From: Lepiota brunneoincarnata
Taxonomy: Eukaryota > Basidiomycota > Agaricomycetes > Agaricales > Agaricaceae
Assembly: GCA_023014365.1 (NCBI GenBank)
Contig: JAEBUN010000036.1
Location: 361,189 to 425,188 of the forward strand
Reading direction: 5' to 3'
Length of the DNA: 64,000 bases
Positions 11,601-23,244 of this stretch are shown piece after piece. The notes beneath the pieces are model-generated. The model was not told where the DNA came from and ran no database searches. It worked only from the letters and a program-made list of their open reading frames with translations. Numbering within the stretch: the stretch's first letter is position 1; the number at the start of each line of letters is the position of its first letter. Position numbers and translations under genes: made by a program.

Positions 11601-14600
11601 CGAACAGGCTACACCCTCTTCACGCTAGATGGCTCTTTCCGTTAAAACCAACCCGGAGCCGCCAAAATTTTTACATCCCTTGCACTAGTCATGTTGCCCC
11701 TATCAGGGCCTATGACTTCTCAGTGATCCCTGCGTCATGATGCTGTACAATACGAAACCGCGTTCGAGGTGATTGAGACACTATGCAGTGTAGGTCTTAC
11801 ATACGCTTCGTAACCTTACCACGGCATCTAAAGGTTCGACCTTTCGCCCTGAATCATACTCATTTCCCCCTCCCCAATCCAGGCAACAAAACCCCACCTT
11901 CCAAGTGGGCCCTCGTACCACTGAGCACAAAAGACCATCATATTCCAAATCTCCTCCGGCAGACAGAAACGGGTCACCCCGCCCAGGATTTACACGCTGA
12001 TTGGGGGTTCTTCGAAATCGCAGGGCCGGATTGGTTTATTGAAACGGGGGGGCCTGTGACAGGACACGCAATGCCCCTCACCCCTTCACAACTCTTGCCC
12101 GTCGTATAGAATTCCCCGTGTTACTCGCAACTGATCTTTGGTTTGTTAATAACAGTTCTATGTATCCGAACTATTTGGAATCCGGAGGTATGGTGACCCA
12201 CATTCAGCAGAGTCCTGTCCGGATGTTTCCAGGTATTTCCTCCAAGGAACACATAGAGGTAAAATGCAGCTGTCCGCGATGACAAGGACAGGTAAATAAA
12301 TAAATTGGCAGATCTGGTGACCCTGGTGAAAATTCAAATTTCTCACAAAACATTCTCAAAACGTCCCCCTCCCCCCCACCCTCCCTCTCATGAACAAAAC
12401 ACCTCTCACGAAGGAAAGAACTTGGAATTTATTGGATCATCGTCCGGGTTTACGCCACACATCTGTAGGTTCTGATGCCAAGCTGGTCGAGGTTGAAGGG
12501 CCACGCAGAGACTCCATTAATAGTATACAGCGGGGCCTCGTTTTTTACATGGAGACAACCTCCATTGAAAAAGAGACTCACTACGTGGGGACGCATCGGC
12601 CTGGATTTTCCCGATATGCGACCTGTGCCACCGACATGTCCACAATGCAGTGTATGTATGGGTGCATATGTTTTAACCCACACACCCGTGATTGACATTA
12701 GTCGCCCTGTTGAATCCGACCCACTGGGTTAGTTGAAGTGCGTGGAGTATCGGTTGACACCAGGGCAGTGTGGATCCTCCTTTGCCACCAGAGACGTGAT
12801 CGGCTCGTTCCCCCGAGTTCCCCCCTTTACCAACCTCCGTATATGGATAGACTCGACCCGAAAGTGGTCAATAAACTTGGGGATATCCCCTCCTACTTAT
12901 ATATTGACTGTGGGGTCACTCACCACGGCATTTCAAATTCAAATTGACCGCCAGTCTTAGCTTTTGAGCTGCTGCCACCTTGTAACCAGCTGACTGTCCG
13001 GCCTCAAAACAAGTTCGTGACACATTTATATCAATTCGAGCTGACGTTGGCCTCATTACCGACTTGTTTTTTCTGCGACATGAGTTCCTGAAAAATAAAA
13101 AAGATCGAGCCGGGCCGCTGAATCCCGCATGGCAGTTTGTTCAAGGACTCGGAAAAATAGCGGTGTCAAAGAACTGGCAGGTTCCGACTTTACCATCAAT
13201 ACTTACATCTGGTGGGTGGCTTGGATGTATCATTCGACAAGTTGTGACACACCCACCCAAACATACAGCTTGGCATCTGCCCCCCCGCACAGTCACGCAC
13301 GAAGGCGGCCTTACCATTCCAAAAAGGCCAAAACAGACAGCGCTCCTCAGATCCATCAGAGTACGTTACCCACAATGTCGAGGGAGTATAATAAGGTGGC
13401 ATCTTTACCACCACCCGAAGACTGTCGAAGACATGAAAGCTGGAAGTGGCGCTAGACATGAGGCCTTTGCGGTACGAGAATTCTCTGTGGCTCAAATGTC
13501 ATGTGGTAAGCCTTTTGATCCCACCAGCGAAGCCCGCCAAGATATTGCCCACTTTTCGATATACTTATTATCAAAGAAAATCCTAGTCCCCTTCAGTAAG
13601 GCGAGTAGACCAGTAAGGAGTGCCCCCCTCCCAAGGATACTGGGACTTCTTTACCAGCCGTATTACTCCCCACCACCCGGGAACGAACGTTCGCTCCTGC
13701 ACTGACACAGACGACCATGAGGATAGGATTTCAAGAAGCAGACAAGCATAATGCAGATGGTCCTCGGACATGTATGTATGTGTGTAACTGAAGGACCCCC
13801 GTGGAGCCAGGTAGTTTTGACGCAAACTCCACGAACCTTGTGACGAAACACCCAGATAGGGGACGCTTCGAGGCATAAAAAAAAACAAAACACCTGGTTT
13901 TCTGCTCCACCATATCTCCGCCCTGATAACTCTTTATGATTACTAGTTTCAAGGTCTACGAACCCCGATCAAAGTCATTAGTCATGTTCCGCACCCGAGT
14001 GGGGTCATAAGTTGAAATTATCAATTGGGTATCAGAGAGTCAGTGTCAGTCTACTGGGGCCCAAGCTGTGCGTTTTACTGACTCGTGGAAGAAGACCCTG
14101 CCCCTGGTGGGTCACGAGTCGCGATGATATGGCATCGCCTAAGGAGGGTGCGAGTTCCGCTACACCTTTTGTTAAGACAAATCGCTTAGAGAGTGATCCT
14201 CACAGGGGTTTGGCTGTGAACATTCCAAGTTTCGGCAACATCGAAAATTTGCAAACAGATCAAAATGATAGTGGAATTTACATAACCGATGGCTCGCGTC
14301 TAATTGAGGGGGGCATGGCGATGATATTTGACTTTCTCTCTCTCTCTCTACAAACAGCTTTGAGAGTACCACTATGGGAAGGACAGATTCCAGACGGCAA
14401 TAGTGACACCAAAATTGGAAATTAGTATATTGGTTGCCAAGGACCTTACTCACAACTTCCGGCGACGCGGATGGCACTTGCTACGTACTAAACCATACAC
14501 TTACTTACAGCTGACCCCCGTCGCAGCGGTATGTGTGCATGTGTGTGACCTTGCGTAATCCTGTTATCCGCCACAAAAAAAGAATTGTGAATCGGGAAAC

Positions 14601-16927
14601 TTCTCGAAAGGAAGATCGATACACAAGAAGTTGGATTTCTCGTTCAAATTGAGGCGAGGTGGACGCCGTGATTGGGGATATAAGCCGGGTTGTTGGTATG
14701 CCACCCTCTCCCCACCCCATCCCCCCTTTCAAGTTGGAATGAGCGCGTAAGTCCCGAACCCCACAGTCCTATGCAAGGAAGACAAATCAAGCCTTCTATG
14801 AGATTGTAGGTAGTTTAGTTAACGACTCGATATAGCAGTACATATCAAGGAATTTGCGGGATTAGATTTCATTTACGACCGTTATCATGACGGCTTGAGA
14901 TCATCTGACCATGCTTGGTCATATAGGGCTTGTCGGATCCTCTTGTACGACGCAACCACATAACTCCTTGAGAAACCAATCGTGTCTGGCGATGACCTGC
15001 GATACCGTGACCAGCAACAGGTCGAAATCCGGATGATTGACTAGAAGTAACCATCGGCTCCATTTCGTTCCTCTGATATAAAGAACAATAATTATCTTTG
15101 ATAGATAACCGAACATCAACCAAACACATCTAACTGACCAATCCGGACATTGGGGGGGGGGAATACCAACCAGTATAATAAACGATGAATACATTCCATC
15201 AGCCTTCTAGGGCCCCCTGAGCTTCTAGCCGGAATACACAAGCAAGGGGACTTGACGAAGCGCAGGATATGCAGGGTGTTTTTTTTTTACCTCCTATCTA
15301 TCTTCGGGGAATTCCAGATATCCAACTGTCCGCCGCCATGTCACACATACACATACACACACGCGCGCACTCACTACCCATCTTTTTTGTTCAAGTTACA
15401 GTAGTTCAATAGTGACTGTGGTGAGCGCTCGGAGGTCAACAATTACATACATACATTATACGCGCCCCACCCTTTGGCGCTTGGCAGCGAGCGCTAGGAT
15501 TTATCAGTGCGCTCCGGGGGCAGTGACATCCATCCCCCTTGAACCTTTCTTGATTTCTTGAGCTGCGGTTTTTGGGGTTGGGGGGGGGTGCTCTAAGCTG
15601 TGTGGGGGACGAATCACAAACTGCCCGATTGAGGCTCTTGGGATAGTTTGCAAGCAACCAGTTGGTTGGCCCCTTGTGATAGTCGGCCAAGGTTCCATGG
15701 GTAGATAGACCAAGCGCAAGGACACATTCATTCCAAAAGTAAGCGCCAGATCAGCAAATTACATTACTACAGTAAAGGATTCCCCTTTTCGCAGCAACAG
15801 CAACAGCAGCAGAGATAGATAAATTGACGGTTGCCGAATGAAACGACGTCGCCGATAATAGAAGACTCTCTCCCCCTCTCCAATCTTCCAAAGGTGTCTC
15901 TCTCCCTAGCGATCAAACTGTCCACCACCTAAAAAAGTACATAGCCAGTACTCTCCACTCACTTCGTTGCACGCGCCAAATTCTCGGGTCCCCCCTGACC
16001 CTCAGCCCTTCCCCAACCCCCCACACCCCCCCAAAAGCAACATGTGTGTGTACTGTACTGTACTGTACACCAAGATTCACAGCACCATCGCCGCCAGTCA
16101 CAAACATCCATCCCACTTGGGTTGATATCAACTCAACAACAAGGGAATCAAAACCAAATGTGCTTAGGTATTACTATGAGTGGAGGGCAAAGAGGGAGAG
16201 TGATTACAACAGGTAATAATCATAGATAAGCAAAGGGTCTGTTCAGGCCCGGGAGTGGGTGTATACAGACAGACCCAAATAATGAACAATACGTAAAATA
16301 ATAAATTTTTGTTCCTGGGAGGGCCAGCGATTGTGTTGCCCAATGGCTAACACAGGGTGGCACACACAAGGTCAGCAGGGGGGTGGTGGTGGTGAGGGTT
16401 GTGGGCTCCGACCGGCGACACGGTAAAAAAAAGTGTTGCAGCGACGTATATGTGTGACGCAAAGGCAAGTCAGCAGAGCGCATAAATTCTCGTGTTATGT
16501 GGAAGGCCTGGCGGCTGAACAAGATACGAGGAAGTAAGACCTGTGAGATTTAACGGGTCAGCGACTGTTCCCAACACCCAGGAAACCCGTATAGCAATAA
16601 GATAGCACCCTCCATGGCAGCGGAGGTCGCGGCCCTGAGTCATCTGACGGATGCGACTCGGGCTCGCGGTGGCGGAGGTACGGACGGGCGTCTGAAACAA
16701 ACGAAAAGACCGACACAGAAAGGTAACTCACCTCGAAGACAAGTAACGAGGAAAGTATATATTAACAGGGAATCGTATTCAGAGGCCGTGTTAAGCTGTA
16801 CCCCGAATGCGTGGGCAACATCGATGTCAACGCGGGCACGCGATATGTTACATTGCTCGCAACACTTGACGTAGTTGTTTGCGTCGAGCTTAAAGGTGAT
16901 GGGACCGCTGCGGAAGTTGACAAGGTT
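8636..16927. other. 8.3 kb gene-poor region
   Basis: No reading frame on either strand shows a recognisable domain, a plausible exon chain or coding-like composition. The longest frames (13064-13705 plus, 14012-14425 plus, 11783-12109 plus) read as random sequence. I see no transposase, reverse transcriptase or integrase motif and no terminal repeats. Small features: a G run at about 11409-11418, T8-9 near 15280, a CA-rich microsatellite at about 15343-15370, an imperfect CAACAG run at 15793-15812, and three tandem copies of TACTG near 16049-16065. Confidence 0.55.
15343..15370. repeat. CA/CG-rich dinucleotide microsatellite
   Basis: Alternating cacacatacacatacacacac followed by gcgcgc, in the middle of the gene-poor region. 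Confidence 0.7.
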
Positions 16928-18250
16928 TTATTGCCGCCGATATTCAATGGATGTGCCGCCGGTGGAGAAGTTGCTGCTGATTTGGTGGGTTCCGTGATGG
17001 GGGTAGCGGTGCCTTCGACTATTCTCCGGGAGGGTGTCAGAGTCTGGTGAGTCCTCGAACCGACATGTTCCCTTGTCCATGTGATATCTCAAACCGTTCG
17101 GGTTGAGGTACGACTGGCAAGAACGCTCAGTACTGGGCGAAGAGAGAGTACGGATAATGCCTCATACCTTGATGCATCCTTTTTTCTATTTTGACACGGC
17201 ATGACCCCAAGGGTTGAGAATATTGGTCAAGGAAAAACGAATGGGGTTGAAACTCACAGGACAACGAAACGCCTTTTCTCTTCGTTTCACATTCCCGCCC
17301 ATTACCCGTGCCTTTGCTTTCGTGGCATTCTTAGAAGTCGCGCTGACGATATCCGCCTTCATCCGTCCCTTCCTTTCTACTTCCTTCTCCCTACCATGTG
17401 AGGTAATACCACTTGTTGTTCCTCCACCAAACGTTGCGAGAGAGATGGAGTCAACGGAATCCAGAACCATGGGGTCGTGTGACTTGGGGTTTGAGGAGGA
17501 CAGGGACAGAGGATTTCGGGGTCACAACTTGAGAGGGGTAGGTGTCGAATGAGGAAGAGATGATGGGATACGGCTCTGGCCCAATCCCAATTTCGAGACC
17601 AAGGTCGTACAGTCCGACACCATACGTTGACGGAGCCGCCTCAGACTCTGACTCTGACTCGGGTATGACGGACATGTTGAACGGGGTATACACCTGGGGA
17701 GACGGCGCTTTTGGCTTTGGGGTCAATTCAGGGTGGTGGTGTATTACTGCGGCTGAGAGAGGTGTCGTGGGTGTTTGTGGAGAGGAAACGACAGAGGAAG
17801 AGCGGGAGGAGGAAGGCGTGTGCGAGAGTGATGGAGGCGGGGGGAAGTGAGCGAGGCGCTTGCCAGAGTTTTCGGGATAGATGCGCATGCCGTCGACATT
17901 GAAGACGACGACGTGCTTTTCTTCGAAATGCTCAACGAGCGCATGGAGGTCGGGGAGCTGGATGCTGCAACAGTTGAAGTTTGAGCACTAGAATGGGGGA
18001 GATTGGAAAAAGTCGTGATGGGGTGTATAAATAGATTGGTACGCACGAGGGCTTGTTCGAGTGAGGAAATATGCTCGATGTTGTTCAGGGCAAGGTCAGA
18101 GGAAGCGGACATGTCGATATCCATCGGTGAGTGTGCAGGAGGTGGAGGTGCGGAGGCAGGGAGGGGTGTTGTGGTTTTGTGGGTCTCATTGGGATAACTT
18201 GTGGGTGCCAGTGGGAAGTCTGATCTACACGTTTCCATCGACAAATCCAT
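16928..18250 (-). CDS. SFP1-like C2H2 zinc-finger protein
   Basis: Four exons on the minus strand: 18250-18047, 17987-17258, 17185-17168 (only 18 nt) and 17113-16928, all with GT...AG introns (59, 72 and 54 nt). Exon 1 ends in SSLEQAL. Exon 2 opens with the first finger, CSNFNCCSIQLPDLHALVEH then FEEKH, the split-finger pattern found in basidiomycete relatives of yeast Sfp1. The second finger is spread over three exons: RCP, then KKGCIK, then SYLNPNGLRYHMDKGTC, as expected for this family. The middle is Ser/Pro-rich with an acidic SESESE block. Exon 2 is out of frame by one base near 17490 (CCCC where CCC would keep frame); with that corrected the product is about 378 residues. A further exon-like piece lies at 16700-16850, so the C-terminus could be longer. 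Yeast Sfp1 controls ribosome-biogenesis genes; the same role here is inference. Confidence 0.75.
17168..17185 (-). other. 18-nt micro-exon inside a zinc finger
   Basis: Encodes KKGCIK, supplying the second cysteine of the C-terminal finger. It is flanked by ...CAAAATAG acceptor and GTATGAGG donor sequences. Confidence 0.7.
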
Positions 18251-19483
18251 CCATCGATTAGAAGGAACATCGCGAATCCCGTAGGTTTCTGGTACTTACT
18301 TTGTTATGTGTGCCCCAAAAGGTTGGTCGCGGTCTCTCGAGTCCAACATATCTGGGAGGAAGAGGTAGGGCTGCGTTAGGGGGAAAGGTTGGGAAGGGGG
18401 TGACTCGCTCGCCACCCGTAGAATATTATATGCGAGTGGGGCTAAGCGGCTATATATATGTGGATGCGACGTAAAAAGTATAGAGTTGGATGGGGTGAGT
18501 GGACAGAATCATAAATACAAACGAAGCAACGAAAATTTCTGAAGCGGAGAGATGATCCTGGCGCCGGTGCGTTCCCGTTGAGTCTTCCTAGCATGGCATG
18601 CCAGGGTCTATCCGGACCGGGAGGGAAGTCTCAGGTGTCTCCATTTTCAAATTTCATGTTCGAGGCACGGGCGGCAAGCGACCGACCGTCTTGCCGCCTC
18701 TGGTCCCGTCTACATCTATTGGCAAGCCTCCCCAGGCAAGACAAGTCACAGCACTAGAGAGCAACTGTACAAATGTGCAAAACTGCTGTGCGCACTGGCA
18801 TGGTAGTGATAGTGACAGTCTTGCCACGGTTGTGATGAGAGGAATTGGGGTCATCAAAATGTAGCGCAGCTGGTCGCCCACCCTGAATGTTTCGGGAGCC
18901 GTGTCGAATGCTGAGCATTTCAAATTCCATGCCAGAGCGCGCAGACGTGGCGAGGCACTCTGGAGGAGGCTGAGGATATCCTGGGTTATAGCACAGAACG
19001 GGTTGGATAAGAGAAGTCGGAAGTAAACACGTCACTCAATTTAGTTAAGCGTTGGCTAAGTGAGACAGCCGACATGCACTAAAAAGTGACGGAAAGCCCG
19101 CGTCTCGCCGCAGAGACTTCCTGATTGCTGACAAATAAATTTATTGTCGACCTGTAGGTACTGTTTGTCGGAGAGCATAGGACAAGCCTCACAATCACAT
19201 GTCCTTGGGTGATTTGGGATATTAATCCTTAGGTGAGATGGGAAGAGAACCATTCATACTCCTTAGCTAGGGCTGCGCAAGATCACCTATAGCATACAAG
19301 CATAGGGTGGATAGACATCCGCAGCCCGCAGGTTAAATAATGTCGTGTTGGCCGGAGGAGTTGCGTCACACCCGGCATAAAAAAAATCGAAGATGGTACC
19401 ATATATGGACATGTGATCAATGCCCATATAGCCAGGGGAATCAATGACTCCCATTCACTGTCACTGATCCTACCCATTGTAAC
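18251..19483. other. Divergent intergenic region between two transcription-factor genes
   Basis: Separates the minus-strand SFP1-like gene from the plus-strand Zn2Cys6 gene and therefore must hold both promoters. A TATA-like tatatatat lies at about 18451-18459, some 200 bases upstream of the SFP1-like start. No other supported feature. Confidence 0.5.
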
Positions 19484-22400
19484 ATGTCCTCCAACGAGGA
19501 CGACTACATCGACCACGACGGTTTTGGCTTTCAAGGCAACAAGAAGCGGAGGATACAGCGGGCATGTGATATATGCCGCAGGAAAAAGAGTGTGTCTTTC
19601 ATTTCCCGCCAGACTTCATCTAGACTCACCCAGTCATAGTCAGGTGTGAGTGCTGTGCCTGGCCAGATTGACTCCGTATGAATATTCGTGTTCAGGTGAC
19701 GGTGTGCAGATGCCCGGAAACAGGTGCTCAAACTGCATCACCTATAATTTCGAGTGCACGTACATCGAGACCGCCTAAGGTGTGTTCGGCGCCCCCCCCC
19801 TATCTGACGAGCGAATACATGGACTGACGGAATGCTCTGCAGAAACGAGGGACCACCCAAAGGGCAAGTCACCCCCAAATCTTAGCATCGTTCAGATTAA
19901 TTGAGACGCTTGGAACAGCTATGTCGAAAGCTTGGAGAATCGATTAGAGAAGCTAGAAAGGCTGTTAAGACGAGTGCGTCCGCTATTGACATTAATGACC
20001 CTATGCAATTAACAATTCCACCATCAGTTATGCCCAGACGAAAACCTCCTTCCGAGAACTAGACATCGTCACGGACCAAGAACACTTTTCCTTAGACCAA
20101 CCACCTACTGACCCAAGCCCCCTTGTCGGCTCCTCAAGCAGGAATCACTCACTCGAAGCCCAAACGAATCCTGCCATTGACGTCGCCACAACTCTCATCC
20201 GGAATTATCGCACAAACCCCCTCAGCTCGGACGAACGATTCCGCGACGACGCGCACCTTATCCTTGCGGATAACTTGAGTAAGCTCGCACTGGAACCAAA
20301 GGAGTATCGATTCTTTGGAAAGTCAAGCGGTGCGGTGCTAGTTCAAACTGCGATCGAGCTCAAGAACGAGTATGCGGGAAAGGTCTCTCAAGTGCCGAGA
20401 CCCGGACTCTTACCATTGAAGAGGAGCGAATTTTGGACTAGGCATCCTGTAGGTGGTCCCCCCCCTCCAACTTATCCAACGAAATTATAATTATGGACTA
20501 TTTATGACAGTGGGAAGAGACCCTCATATCATCCGACCCCCGTCCCCCTTACTCCTTCCCCGAACCAGACCTCATGGCCCTACTTGTCAACCTCTACTTT
20601 GCAACACGTGAATCTCTACTTCCCTCTCCTTCACCGCCCAACGCTCGAGCGCTCTATCAACGAAGGTTTACATCTCAGAGACGACATGTTCGGCGCGAAC
20701 CTATTATTGGTCTGTGCCATCGGCTCTCGTTTCTCCGAAGACCCAAGGGTATTGCTGAATGGAGTCGAGAGCCGGCATTCATCGGGCTGGAAATGGTTCG
20801 ACCAGGTGCAGATGGTGAAGAAGAGTCTGTTGTCACCCTCCGACGTTGTATGATTTACAATTCTATTGTGTAAGTGTAAAAATCTTTGTGGCTCTCTTGG
20901 TACAAATCTAACCCGGTTCTACACCCTTTTTATTTATTTATTATAGCTCTCGGTCCAATTCTTGCAGGGATCATCAGCACCACAAGCGTGTTGGACAATG
21001 GTTGGTGTTGGGATTCGGTTAGCACAGGACGTGGGCGCGCATCGGAAGAGAAAGACTAAAGAGCCGATGACAGTGGAGGATGAACTGTGGAAACGGGCGT
21101 TTTGGTAAGCGCCTTAAAAACGTACAGCATTTGCTTCTAGAATGACTCAACTTTGGACCCCCCCCCCCAAGGGTATTGACATGTATAGATCGAGGCAGTT
21201 AGCGCGGCTCTTGGTCGGTCGTGTGCGATTCACGATGAAGAGTACGTTCATCTTGACATTATTTATATCCTTTAGACTAATCATCTAATTATACATAATT
21301 CAGTTTTGACGTCGACCTGCCTGTTGATTGTGATGATGAATATTGGGAGCATCCGGACTCAGAACAGCGATGGAAGCAACCCCCGGGGAAACCCTCGCTC
21401 GTTTCTGCGTTCCTATGTTATCTCAAGTTGTCACAGGTCCTTGCGTTCTCCCTTCGTACCATCGTAGGTCTCCCTCTCAAAACCGTGTAATCTGTGTATC
21501 ATGATTGACATCCTGGCAGTATTCCATAAACAAGTCAAAGATCTTGCTTGGTTTTGTGGGAAGTCAATGGGAACAGCACATCGTTGCTGAACTGGATTCC
21601 GCACTCAACCACTTCGTAGATACAGTTCCGGATCATCGTAAGCCCCTATTGTTTCACTCACCATATCCAGAGTTTACCAACGATATTCCCACTTGACAGT
21701 TCGCTGGGACCCTAAGCGAGAAGATATAAGATTCTTCAACCAATCTGTAGTCCTCTGGAGTTTGTATTACCATATACAGATCCTCATCCACCGACCATTC
21801 ATCCCTTCCCCAAGTAAACCTTCTCCAGTTATCCTTCCCTCTCTTGCGATTTGCACGAACGCCGCCAGGTCATGTATCCATGTCGTCCATGTGCAATATT
21901 GCAGATTACCGTCTACGAGTCCACAAGTACAGGTAAAGTTTTCTTCCTTCTCTGTACCAGATTAATCGAATTTGGGCCCTAATGATGCAAATGGATACGC
22001 AGATGCCAGTATTCACGTCTGGGATTGTGTTGCTGCTGAGCATTTGGGGAGGTAAAAAGTCGGGATTATCAACGGACCCGAACAAAGAGATGGCGGATGT
22101 TCACAAGTGCATGGCGGTATTGCAGGGGAGCGAGAACAGGTGGGTGGATAATTTGATCTATTGTCTGAATTTGGGGTGCTTAATATCGCGCTCTAGATGG
22201 CATTCTGCTGGGCGTCTGTGGTAAGTTTATCGTGACTTGCTCTTTGATGAATGGTACGCTAAATCCCAGACACAGGGATATCTTGTACGAGCTGGCATCC
22301 GTTGGGGAACTACCGCTACCCCAATCAGCACCCACAAGTAACAAGCGTGAACGTGATTCAGATAGTCCCGATTTCCTCGACTTCGAATTCGGAGAGCACC

Positions 22401-23244
22401 CGGACGCCTCCGTTATCTGACGGACCTCGAGCACTGGCAGGCTCCTAAAAGGGTGAACAAAGATCCCAGCGGGATTGCTATCAACCGGCCACAGGTTCAA
22501 ATCTCGCATCTTCAACCGCAGGTACCAGCCCCAGCGCACGAGTTCCAAGAGAGTATCATGATAGATCAAACCCAGACACGGTCCTCGCCAATGATCCAAA
22601 CGCAGCCCGCAGAGCTCTATTCGTTGCCGCTATACAGTAACGAACTTGGAAAAATCCCGTTGCACGGACAGATCAAGTTTTCTGCGCAACCGCATATACC
22701 ACCATCACGTCTTCCGTCGTCCACTTCTCATGAGGCGCAAACGCACCTCATACCGGTCGCGCAGTCTACTGATCATGGGGGATACTGGTATTGCTCTGAT
22801 CCGCTACCGGGTGACCTCCAGAATGAACAACAACAGGGCTTGGATATGGGACCTAGTGGACCGGATCCTGGTTTTGGAGCCGCCGCCGGGTCAAGTCCAA
22901 TGCAGGGTGAGAATGAGGGCTTGGGAATTTCGGCTGCACAGTCAGAGGCAGACTTTATATTTGGGCAGTTGGCGATGGGGTATCTTGCACCGTTCTCTGC
23001 AGATATGCACGCGGCTTCGTTACCGATGTTTGATGGGATGCTAGCGCAGCATACGACGGCGATGGCGGGTATGCAGCAGCAGCCGAGAGCCCATGCTGAG
23101 CTAGGTACGCATCTGCTGCATCCAAGATATCACGAAGCCATGCAGCAGCAGCAGCAGCAACGAACGGATGATGCGGCAATGCAACAGTTTATGGATGGTG
23201 ATACGATGAGCATGTGGCCCGGTGCATCGACTGGGTTTGAGTGA
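19484..23244 (+). CDS. Zn2Cys6 fungal-specific transcription factor (xlnR-like type), frame-disrupted
   Basis: Begins at ATG 19484 with an acidic leader, a basic KKRR and the binuclear cluster start ACDICRRKK. After an intron come GNRCSNCITYNFECTY, then the linker KRGPPKG and the coiled dimerisation helix YVESLENRLEKLERLLRR. The central region matches the fungal_trans regulatory domain: YFPLLHRPTLERS, GSRFSEDP, VGVGIRLAQDVGAHR, DELWKRAFW, then VDLPVDCDDEYWE and IQILIHRPFIPSP. The C-terminal exon from 22453 is Gln/Pro-rich with a Q6 run. About ten short introns are visible. At least eight single extra bases are needed to explain the frame, for example near 19791, 19860, 20055, 20600, 20845, 21195, 22418 and 22448. 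The third cysteine of the cluster is not encoded by any simple splice at 19555-19700. It is either a decaying gene or an error-rich consensus of a real one. Confidence 0.72.

Noticed and set aside
13064..13705. 213-codon plus-strand open frame in the gene-poor region
   Set aside because: No domain, no coding-like composition, no convincing partner exons or promoter; an opposite-strand frame overlaps it equally well.
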